Made by a program: the position numbers and the translations under genes. DNA of 64,000 nucleotides from Burkholderia savannae (lineage in GTDB: Bacteria; Pseudomonadota; Gammaproteobacteria; Burkholderiales; Burkholderiaceae): the NCBI RefSeq assembly GCF_001524445.2, contig NZ_CP013418.1, positions 1,364,001 through 1,428,000 of the forward strand. Direction: 5' to 3'. Position 1 is the stretch's first letter, and the number at the start of each line of letters is the position of its first letter. Of this stretch, positions 27,544 through 35,582 are shown in pieces. A model generated the notes under the pieces. The model searched no databases. It was given only the letters and a program-made list of their open reading frames with translations, and was not told where the DNA came from.

Positions 27544-28614
27544 TCAAACTCCTCTTGCTCCCGGTTGGACTCGTTGCCACCAAAGCTGATCATCAGCGCC
27601 GGTGGCTTCCTCGAATACCGCATCCCGCGTGTCGGCCGCCGCCCACACCGGGCGAAGCTGGCCGATCAGATTGCCGCCTCGGCAATCGGCGCCGCGCAGG
27701 TCGACGCGCTCCAGATGCAGGCCGCGTGCATCGAGCTGCTGCAGGTGCGCGCCGGACAGGTTCACGCGCGTGAGCCACGCGTCGCGCAACGCGATCCGCT
27801 GCGCGCGCACGCCCTGCAGCGAGCTGTCCGACACGCTCGCGCTGTCGAAGATCGCCTGCGGCAAGTCGCTGTTCGTCACGGTCAGGCCGTTGACGGTCGC
27901 ATGATCGAAGCTCGCGAGCGGCAGCCGGCTCGCGTGGATCTCGCCCGTCGCCCACGTGCTGTGCGACCATGCGGCCTGCTTCAGCTCGCAGCCCTGCACG
28001 GTCAACCGCTCGATGCGCGAATCGATCCAGCGCACGTTGACGCCGCGGCATTCGACGAGCACCGCGTGCTGAAAGCCGCTTTGCCCTGCGATCAGGTTCT
28101 CCAGCCCGACGGATTCGAGCCGCAGTTCGGCCAATTGGCTGCCGATCCACGACGTGTCGCTCCAGTGCCCGCCGCGCAGCGTGACGCCCGCGTAGTCGCC
28201 CGCGACGAGCGACACGTGCGCGCCGCGCACGCTGTCGAACAGCCAGCGCGCGCCCTTCGACTGCGCGCACACGACGTCCTTCAGCAAGCTGCCCGTCCAC
28301 GTGCCGCCCTCGATCTCGCATTCGCTGAACGACACGCCTTGCAACGCGCTCTGCGTCCACGCGCTCGCCCGGAGCCGGCTCGACTCGTACGTGAGCTTCA
28401 TCAGCTCGCAGCGATCGAAGCGGTTCGCATCGAACGTGCAGTTCACGAAGCGCAGGTTCGACAGCCGGCAGCCCGTCCATTCGACGCGGTCGAAGTGGCA
28501 ATCGACGAACAGCGTGTCCGCCAGCGCGACGTCGCGCTGCGGCAACGTGTAGTGCTGCCCCTCGACGACTTCGGGCAGCGGCGGCGGCGGCACCGTCGAG
28601 CGGATCTTGCTCAT
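27544..28614 (-). CDS. Pentapeptide-repeat protein, T6SS spike-associated
   Basis: 356 aa, start MSKIRSTVPPPPLPE at 28614. Almost the entire length consists of pentapeptide-repeat A(D/N)LxX-type strands (for example RLSNLRFVNCTFDANRFDRC and DLRGADCRGGNLIG), predicting a right-handed quadrilateral beta-helix. It shares one base with the stop of the DUF2169 gene (TGATG), so the two are translationally coupled and may act together. The role is unproven; adaptor, cargo or chaperone functions are proposed for such T6SS-linked genes. Confidence 0.87.
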   Translation of the reverse strand: MSKIRSTVPPPPLPEVVEGQHYTLPQRDVALADTLFVDCHFDRVEWTGCRLSNLRFVNCTFDANRFDRCELMKLTYESSRLRASAWTQSALQGVSFSECEIEGGTWTGSLLKDVVCAQSKGARWLFDSVRGAHVSLVAGDYAGVTLRGGHWSDTSWIGSQLAELRLESVGLENLIAGQSGFQHAVLVECRGVNVRWIDSRIERLTVQGCELKQAAWSHSTWATGEIHASRLPLASFDHATVNGLTVTNSDLPQAIFDSASVSDSSLQGVRAQRIALRDAWLTRVNLSGAHLQQLDARGLHLERVDLRGADCRGGNLIGQLRPVWAAADTRDAVFEEATGADDQLWWQRVQPGARGV

Positions 28615-30830
28615 CACACCCTCCTCGGCACGTCGAGCTGGCCGGCGTTCAGATTGCCGCGCCACGCGCCTGCTTCCGGCGGGTGAATCCACGACGTGCG
28701 GACCCGAACGAGATTGCAGTCGCGCATGCGCGTCTGCCGCATGTCGGCGCCATAGAACATTGCCTCCTTCAGCGAGCAGCGGTCGAACGACGTGCCCGTC
28801 AGTTGCGCGTGCATCACGTTCGCGCCGTCGAGCACCGTGCGGCTCCAGTGCGACTGCTGCGCATGCAGATGCTGCGCGTTCAGTTGCATGAACGAGCAGT
28901 GGTCAACCTGCACGCGGTCCGCACGCAGCTCCTGCAGGCTCGACGACTTGAGCACGCAGTCGGTGAGCCGCGCGCCGTTGATCGACGTGCCGTGCGACAG
29001 CACCGCGAACGTGAGCATGCTGCGCTGCCAGACGCTCGCGGACAAGTCGGTCAGCAAAATGCTCGGCTTCGCGAGCGTGCATTGCGACACCGCGAGGCCC
29101 GCCATCGCGCATTCGACGATCGCGAGATCGTCCGCGCGCACGCGCGTCCAGGTCCAGCCGGGCGCGCTCACCTCGGACCACGACACCGAGTTCCATTCGA
29201 CATCCTGAACGTCGCCGCGCACGCCGCCGCGGCCCTGCACCGACAGCATCGACCACGAGCCGCCCGCCACTTTCAGATCGTCGAGCCGGCATTCGTCGAT
29301 CGAGATCCGCTCGATCTCCACGTTCAGCCACGCACTGCGCTCGAGATTGCAGCGCTGGATCTTGCCGCCCTTCCACCAGCCGTCGCTCATCTTCACGTCG
29401 GCGAACGAGCAGTCGACCGCATGCACCTGATTGAGCCGGCAGTTCGTCCATTCGCTGCGATCGAGCGTGCAGCGCTCGAAGCGCACTTCGTCGAACTTCC
29501 AGCCGTCGAAGCGCAGCGACGACAGATCGGCGTCGCGAATCGTGACGTTCGCGAGCTCGGGCGTCTTCGCCTGACGCAGCCGCGTGCGCCAATTTTCGCC
29601 GCCGCGCGGCGCGCCCGGCAGCTTCGCGCTGCGATTCGCTTCCTCGAACGCCGACAGCCGTTCGCTTGCGTCGCGCGCCTCGACGAGCTGCCGACGGTTC
29701 TGCTCGACCCGCGCACGGACTTCTTCGTAGCCGCGCGGCGCCGGTGCGAAGCGCGGATGGTCTTCCGTGTCGAGGATCATCTCCCAGGTCCAGCCCCTCG
29801 CGACAGCGGGCATCAGTTCGTGATCCGCCTGTTGCAGCGGATCGGTGCAGTTCAGGTCCGCGCGCTGATCGGCGAATTTCATCACCGCGTCGACGTCGAT
29901 CCGCTCGGCCTCGTCCTTGAATGCGGTGACGAGCATCGTCGGGCTGTCGTCGAGCAGGAAATCGAGCGCGACCGCGCCGTTCCACCACAGCACGCCGATG
30001 CCGCGATCGGGCAGGAACCACACCGTCTGCTGCTTGAACGACAGGCGCTCAATGCCCGGGCGGCCGTTGCGCGTCACGAGCGCGACGGGCACGAGGCGCG
30101 GCAGCTCGCCCGCGAAGCCCTCGCCCTGCGGCCCGAAGCCGCTCAGCTCGAAACGCGCGCCGGGCGTCCAGCATTCGCCGCGCGCCCATTGATCGGACGC
30201 CGCCTGCTGGAAGAAGCGCAAATCGACGTTCGCGGGCCAGCCCATATGCGTGCCGTCCTGCGCCATCGCGTCGACCGTGCCCGGCCGCGTCGGCATCCAT
30301 TGCGTGCGCTCGGGCCAGTCGCTGCCGATCGCGCCCATCGCCGCGAGCGGCGATGGGCCGACGCCGAATGTGCGCAGCTGTTGCAGCGGCGGCGTGCCGG
30401 ACGCCACGCCGAACGGGTTTTCCTGCGCGCCGCCCGCCGCCGCATGCCGGTGATCGATCGCGATGCGCGCGAAGCCGCCCTGCGCATGCTCGTCGCCGAG
30501 CTGCGTCGCGCACGAGACGACTTTGCGCACGCCGTCGAACTCGACCCATGCAGTCCAGTCGACATTGCGCGAGCTCGCGCCGGGCCCGACGGAATGCGTC
30601 GAATGGCCGGCGAGCAGCCATTCGGCGCGCTGCTTCGGCAGTGCCGATTCATACAGCGGCAGCGACGGCGCGGCTGCCTTCAGCGCTTCCCAGACAGCCG
30701 CTTCGTGTACGAGGATCGACGGCTGATCGAGCCTGAAGCCCATGCCGATGCTGATCCCGAGCATCGGCTGCGCGCCGATCTGCGTATTGGTCGTGGCCAC
30801 GAGGGCCGCTTGTGGTTTGATATGTCGCAT
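28614..30830 (-). CDS. DUF2169 T6SS adaptor fused to pentapeptide repeats
   Basis: 738 aa. The N-terminal DUF2169 domain (about 15-310: LGISIGMGFRLDQPS and the central GVLWWNGAVALDFLLDD) is followed by a linker and a long pentapeptide-repeat region (about 410-725, such as NVTIRDADLSSLRFDGWKFD and FYGADMRQTRMRDCNLV). DUF2169 proteins have been proposed as chaperones or adaptors that load effectors onto VgrG/PAAR. It starts 3 bp after the first vgrG stop. The downstream gene repeats the pentapeptide module, so the pair may have arisen by duplication. Confidence 0.9.
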   Translation of the reverse strand: MRHIKPQAALVATTNTQIGAQPMLGISIGMGFRLDQPSILVHEAAVWEALKAAAPSLPLYESALPKQRAEWLLAGHSTHSVGPGASSRNVDWTAWVEFDGVRKVVSCATQLGDEHAQGGFARIAIDHRHAAAGGAQENPFGVASGTPPLQQLRTFGVGPSPLAAMGAIGSDWPERTQWMPTRPGTVDAMAQDGTHMGWPANVDLRFFQQAASDQWARGECWTPGARFELSGFGPQGEGFAGELPRLVPVALVTRNGRPGIERLSFKQQTVWFLPDRGIGVLWWNGAVALDFLLDDSPTMLVTAFKDEAERIDVDAVMKFADQRADLNCTDPLQQADHELMPAVARGWTWEMILDTEDHPRFAPAPRGYEEVRARVEQNRRQLVEARDASERLSAFEEANRSAKLPGAPRGGENWRTRLRQAKTPELANVTIRDADLSSLRFDGWKFDEVRFERCTLDRSEWTNCRLNQVHAVDCSFADVKMSDGWWKGGKIQRCNLERSAWLNVEIERISIDECRLDDLKVAGGSWSMLSVQGRGGVRGDVQDVEWNSVSWSEVSAPGWTWTRVRADDLAIVECAMAGLAVSQCTLAKPSILLTDLSASVWQRSMLTFAVLSHGTSINGARLTDCVLKSSSLQELRADRVQVDHCSFMQLNAQHLHAQQSHWSRTVLDGANVMHAQLTGTSFDRCSLKEAMFYGADMRQTRMRDCNLVRVRTSWIHPPEAGAWRGNLNAGQLDVPRRV

Positions 30831-30833
30831 AGG

Positions 30834-33122
30834 TCAGTTCTTCGTCTGCATCCCGAGCTTTTTTAGATCGATGCCCACGTCCGAGTAGCTCGCGCCGATG
30901 TACGAGAAGCTGAATCCCGTCACCGACATGCTGCTGCCCGTCGTCGATACGCTCGAGCCCGTCGTGCCCACCGAACTGCCGGTGGCCGACATGCTCGAGC
31001 CCGTAATGCCCGTCGAGCTGCCCGTCGTCGACATCGACGTGCCCGTGATGCTCGTCGAGCTACCCGTGTTCGACATCGACGTGCCGGTGATGCTCGTCGA
31101 CGTGCCCGTCACCGACGTGCTCGTGCCCGTCATGCTGCTCGACGTGCCCGTGTACGACAGCGATACGCCGGTGGTGCTCTGCGACTGCCCGGTCGTCGAC
31201 ATGCTGACGTCGGTCCATGACGACGAGATGCCCGTCATGCTGTTCGACACGCCCGTCACGGAATTCTTGGAACCCGTCAAGCTCGTTGACACGCCGACGA
31301 ACCCCGTGCTGATGCCGGTGAAGCTCGTGTCCACGCCGACAAACGACGTCGATACGCCGGTGAAACCCGTGGTCACGCCGGTAAACGATGTCGACACGCC
31401 GGTGAAGCTCGTGCTCACGCCGGTAAACGACGTGCTCACGCCGGTGAAGCTCGCCGACACGCCGGTAAAGCTCACCGACAGCCCCGTGTACGACACCGAG
31501 ATGCCGGTGAAGCTGACCTTGATGCCGACGACCGACGTCGACGTGCCATCCACCGACAGGTTCAAATCCTGCGCGATCGACGTCGAGCTGTTGCGCTCGA
31601 CCGTCTGCTGCATGTCGCGCTCCGCGTGGATCATCACGCGCTCCGCGCCGTGCAGATCGTCGAACGTCAGTTGGCTCGCGTTCGGAATGCCGCCCGCGCG
31701 CTTGATCGAACGCGTGACGAGGCCCGTGTAGCGGATATCCTTCGGCAAATCGTAAGGCGTCGGGTTTTCGCCGTTGTAGACGATCCCCGTCGCGAGCGGC
31801 CGGTCGAGATCGCCGTCGACATAAACGACGATCACTTCCTGCCCGACCCGCGGCATCGCGATCACGCCCCAGCCCTTGCCCGCCCATGCCTGCGTCACGC
31901 GAATCCAGCACGACGCGTCCGCTTCGGTCGTCTTGTAGCGGTCCCAGTGGAAGTGCACGCGGATGCGCCCGAGCTTGTCGGTGTGCACTTCCGACATCTC
32001 CGGGCCCACCACCGTCGCGCTCTGGATGCCCGGCACCCGCGGCCGCTTGGTGACGAGCAGCGGGCGGAACGGCTGATCGTCGGCGAGCGCGCGGAACTTC
32101 ACCGCGACGTTACGGCCCTGCGACGTACTATCCGGTCCGTCCTGAATGAACGTCAGCTCGCTGCTCGTCACGTAGTACCGACGATTGCGGCTCAACGCCG
32201 GATGACCGACCAGCGTGAACGCGCGGCCCGTCGCGAGCGCGCGTGCGTTCGCCTCGCCGACGAGCGAGTGCGAGTCCGCCTGGATCGCTTCGAGCCGCAA
32301 GCGCGCTCGCCGCTCGCCCTGCGCCGGATCGCTATAGCCGGTCGCATAGTCGTAGTACTCGAGCGGAATGCCGTCAAGGCTCGACAGCTCGACCTGCGCA
32401 TCGCTGTCCAAGCGCTTCGACGGTGCGTGATAGTCGAAGTCGCGCAGCGCGACGTTGCTCGACTTGATCCGCCGCGTACGCTGCAAGCGCTGCACGCCTT
32501 CGCGCCCCTGGATCGCACGCGATTCTTCGCCGTCCGGAAGATATTCGAGCTCGTCGTTCGGCAGCGGCAGATCATCGAAGCGCTGCGTGTCCGAGATCAC
32601 GACGATGTGATTGTCCTTCTCGTGCTCGACCCAGAAGTAGATCCCTTCGTCTTCCAGCAACCGCTTCACGAAGTTCAGATCCGTTTCCTGGAACTGCACG
32701 CAGTACTCGCGCGGCTCGTACGTGCCTTCGAGCTCGAACCGGTAACCGTTGCGCTGATGGCCCTGGAACACCTGCTCGACGATCTGCGGCACGCTCATGT
32801 TCTGGAAGATCCGGCTGTTGCGGTTCTCCGAGAGGAACGACAGCCAGCTCCTCAATTCCAGCGTGTACGTGTACTGCCCGCTCATCTGGCCCGTGTCGTT
32901 CCCGCCGAACACGTGCGCGTTGAACGTCCGCACGGCGCCGCCGCCCAGATCGATGTCCGCCGACAGCGACGAGCCGAGCAACTCGTCGAAATCCAGATTC
33001 GGATCGCGGCTCAGCAGATCGAGCTGATACGACGGCTCCTGCGACAGGTTCTCGTGGACCACGAAGCTCAGTGCAACCGAATCCGGGTCCAACAGCGGAC
33101 TGCGTAGTTCGATCAGACGCAT
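30834..33122 (-). CDS. vgrG: VgrG spike protein (distal copy) with 30 C-terminal heptapeptide repeats
   Basis: 762 aa. The gp27-like base (1-380) and gp5-like OB fold (about 385-470, VHTDKLGRIRVHFHWDRYKT and IAMPRVGQEVIVVYVDGD) are followed by the DUF2345-type region. Then come exactly 30 consecutive seven-residue repeats of the form (V/T/S)S-x-S-x-TG (30894-31523), ending with a 19-residue cap that includes DLKKLGMQ. Each heptad is a predicted strand of the trimeric needle. Start at 33122 (MRLIELRSPLLDP, RBS GGGAGGGG). A 26-residue Cys/Gly-rich upstream extension is rejected because the other vgrG begins at the same place. No toxin domain. It lies 168 bp downstream of the second copy and is near-identical to it in the N-terminal half. 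Confidence 0.94.
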   Translation of the reverse strand: MRLIELRSPLLDPDSVALSFVVHENLSQEPSYQLDLLSRDPNLDFDELLGSSLSADIDLGGGAVRTFNAHVFGGNDTGQMSGQYTYTLELRSWLSFLSENRNSRIFQNMSVPQIVEQVFQGHQRNGYRFELEGTYEPREYCVQFQETDLNFVKRLLEDEGIYFWVEHEKDNHIVVISDTQRFDDLPLPNDELEYLPDGEESRAIQGREGVQRLQRTRRIKSSNVALRDFDYHAPSKRLDSDAQVELSSLDGIPLEYYDYATGYSDPAQGERRARLRLEAIQADSHSLVGEANARALATGRAFTLVGHPALSRNRRYYVTSSELTFIQDGPDSTSQGRNVAVKFRALADDQPFRPLLVTKRPRVPGIQSATVVGPEMSEVHTDKLGRIRVHFHWDRYKTTEADASCWIRVTQAWAGKGWGVIAMPRVGQEVIVVYVDGDLDRPLATGIVYNGENPTPYDLPKDIRYTGLVTRSIKRAGGIPNASQLTFDDLHGAERVMIHAERDMQQTVERNSSTSIAQDLNLSVDGTSTSVVGIKVSFTGISVSYTGLSVSFTGVSASFTGVSTSFTGVSTSFTGVSTSFTGVTTGFTGVSTSFVGVDTSFTGISTGFVGVSTSLTGSKNSVTGVSNSMTGISSSWTDVSMSTTGQSQSTTGVSLSYTGTSSSMTGTSTSVTGTSTSITGTSMSNTGSSTSITGTSMSTTGSSTGITGSSMSATGSSVGTTGSSVSTTGSSMSVTGFSFSYIGASYSDVGIDLKKLGMQTKN

Positions 33123-33290
33123 ATGGCCCCTCCCTCTGCCTTCGCATCCGCCGACGCACGTGCCTCGATACGGCAACGGGCATCGGTCGGCGCCGCACAT
33201 TCGGGTACCGCGACGCTATCGATCCGAGTGCTAATTCGTCTCGCCGCCTCAGTCGCATAAAGCGATGATGGTGTGATATCGCGCATAGCG

Positions 33291-35582
33291 TCAGCTCTTC
33301 ACTTGCATGCCGACCTTCTTCAGGTCGATGCCCACGTCCGAGTAGCTCGCGCCGGTGTACGAGAAGCTGAATCCCGTCACCGACACGCTGCTGCCCGTCG
33401 TCGATACGCTCGAACCCGTCGTGCTCACCGAGCTGCCGGTCGTCGACACGCTCGATCCGGTGACGCTCGTCGAGCTGCCCGTCGTCGACATCGACGTGCC
33501 CGTGATGCTCGTCGAGCTGCCCGTGTTCGACATCGACGTGCCCGTGATGCTCGTCGACGTGCCCGTCACCGACGTGCTCGTGCCCGTCATGCTGTTCGAC
33601 GTGCCCGTGTACGACAGCGATACGCCGGTGATGCTCTGCGACTGCCCGGTCGTCGACATGCTGACGTCGGTCCATGACGACGAGATGCCCGTCATGCTGT
33701 TCGACACGCCCGTCACCGAGTTGCTGGAACCCACGACGCTGGTCGAAACGCCGATCATCGCGGTCGATACGCCCTTGAAGCCCGTATCGACGCCGGTGAA
33801 CGACGTCGACACGCCGATGAAGCTCGTGCTCACGCCGGTAAACGATGTCGACACGCCGGTGAAGCTCGTGCTCACGCCGGTAAACGACGTGCTCACGCCG
33901 GTGAAGCTCGCGGACACGCCGGTGAAGCTCACCGACAGCCCCGTGTACGACACCGAGATGCCGGTGAAGCTGACCGAGATCCCGACGACCGACGTCGACG
34001 TGCCCTTCACCGACAGGTTCAAGTCCTGCGCGATCGACGTCGAGCTGTTGCGCTCGACCGTCTGCTGCATGTCGCGCTCCGCGTGGATCATCACGCGCTC
34101 CGCGCCGCGCTGGTCGTCGAACGTGATCTGGCTCGCGTTCTGGTAGCCGCCCGCGCGCTTGATCGAACGCGACACGAGGCCCGTGTAGCGGATGTCCTTC
34201 GGCAAATCGTAAGGCGTCGGGTTTTCGCCGTTGTAGACGATCCCCGTCACGAGCGGCCGGTCGAGATCGCCGTCGACGTACGTGATCAGCACTTCCTGCC
34301 CGACCCGCGGCATCGCGATCACGCCCCAGCCCTTGCCCGCCCAAGCCTGCGACACGCGAATCCAGCACGACGCATCGGCTTCGGTCGTCTTGTAGCGGTC
34401 CCAGTGGAAGTGCACGCGGATGCGCCCGAGCTTGTCGGTGTGCACCTCCGACATCTCCGGGCCCACCACCGTCGCGCTCTGGATGCCCGGCACCTCGGGG
34501 CGCGACGTCGTCAGAAGCGGGCGGAACGGCTGGTCGTCGGCGAGCGCGCGGAACTTCACCGCGACATTACGGCCCTGCGACGTACTATCCGGTCCGTCCT
34601 GAATGAACGTCAGCTCGCTGCTCGTCACGTAGTACCGACCATTGCGCTGCGCGGCCGGATGGCCGACCAGCGTGAATGCGCGGCCCGTCGCGAGCGCGCG
34701 TGCGTTCGCCTCGCCGACGAGCACGTGCGAGTCCGCCTGGATCGCTTCGAGCCGCAGGCGCGCGAGGCGCTCGCCCTGTTCCTGCTCGCTGTAGCCGGTC
34801 GCGTAGTCGTAGTATTCGAGCGGAATCCCTTCGAGATTCGGCGGCGACACCTGCTGCGCATCGCTGTCCAGACGGTTCGACGGCGCGTGATAGTCGAAGT
34901 CGCGCAGCGCGACGTTGTTCGACTTGATCCGCCGCGTACGCTGCAAGCGCTGCACGCCTTCGCGCCCCTGGATCGCACGCGATTCTTCGCCGTCCGGAAG
35001 ATATTCGAGCTCGTCGTTCGGCAGCGGCAGATCATCGAAGCGCTGCGTGTCCGAGATCACGACGATGTGACTGTCCTTCTCGTGCTCGACCCAGAAATAG
35101 ATCCCTTCGTCTTCCAGCAACCGCTTCACGAAGTTCAGATCCGTTTCCTGGAACTGCACGCAGTACTCGCGCGGCTCGTACGTGCCTTCGAGCTCGAACC
35201 GGTAACCGTTGCGCTGATGGCCCTGGAACACCTGCTCGACGATCTGCGGCACGCTCATGTTCTGGAAGATCCGGCTGTTGCGGTTCTCCGAGAGGAACGA
35301 CAGCCAGCTCCTCAATTCCAGCGTGTACGTGTACTGCCCGCTCATCTGGCCCGTGTCGTTCCCGCCGAACACGTGCGCGTTGAACGTCCGCACGGCGCCG
35401 CCGCCCAGATCGATGTCCGCCGACAGCGACGAGCCGAGCAGCGCGTCGAAATCCAGGTCCGGATCGTGGCTCAGCAGATCGAGCTGATACGACGGCTCCT
35501 GCGACAGGTTCTCGTGGACCACGAAGCTCAGTGCAACCGAATCCGGGTCCAACAGGGGACTACGCAGTTCGATCAGACGCAT
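33291..35582 (-). CDS. vgrG: VgrG spike protein (proximal copy) with 30 C-terminal heptapeptide repeats
   Basis: 763 aa, paralogous to the vgrG immediately downstream. Identical domain plan, the same MRLIELRSPLLDPDSVALSF start, and again exactly 30 heptapeptides (33351-33980) before a matching 19-residue cap. Differences cluster around residues 250-300 (a QQVSPPNLEG insertion-like change), in scattered sites of the gp27 part, and in heptads 8-13 and 25-28. Its start codon lies inside the 3' end of clpV (10-bp overlap). Both copies could form homo- or hetero-trimeric spikes for the PAAR-like protein. No effector domain is present. Confidence 0.95.
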   Translation of the reverse strand: MRLIELRSPLLDPDSVALSFVVHENLSQEPSYQLDLLSHDPDLDFDALLGSSLSADIDLGGGAVRTFNAHVFGGNDTGQMSGQYTYTLELRSWLSFLSENRNSRIFQNMSVPQIVEQVFQGHQRNGYRFELEGTYEPREYCVQFQETDLNFVKRLLEDEGIYFWVEHEKDSHIVVISDTQRFDDLPLPNDELEYLPDGEESRAIQGREGVQRLQRTRRIKSNNVALRDFDYHAPSNRLDSDAQQVSPPNLEGIPLEYYDYATGYSEQEQGERLARLRLEAIQADSHVLVGEANARALATGRAFTLVGHPAAQRNGRYYVTSSELTFIQDGPDSTSQGRNVAVKFRALADDQPFRPLLTTSRPEVPGIQSATVVGPEMSEVHTDKLGRIRVHFHWDRYKTTEADASCWIRVSQAWAGKGWGVIAMPRVGQEVLITYVDGDLDRPLVTGIVYNGENPTPYDLPKDIRYTGLVSRSIKRAGGYQNASQITFDDQRGAERVMIHAERDMQQTVERNSSTSIAQDLNLSVKGTSTSVVGISVSFTGISVSYTGLSVSFTGVSASFTGVSTSFTGVSTSFTGVSTSFTGVSTSFIGVSTSFTGVDTGFKGVSTAMIGVSTSVVGSSNSVTGVSNSMTGISSSWTDVSMSTTGQSQSITGVSLSYTGTSNSMTGTSTSVTGTSTSITGTSMSNTGSSTSITGTSMSTTGSSTSVTGSSVSTTGSSVSTTGSSVSTTGSSVSVTGFSFSYTGASYSDVGIDLKKVGMQVKS

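Noticed and set aside
30898..31731. Plus-strand frame encoding a regular ELPV-x-DxDVPV-like repeat protein
   Set aside because: It is the exact antisense of the 21-bp vgrG repeat; the periodicity comes from the real minus-strand gene. The same holds for 33355-34146.
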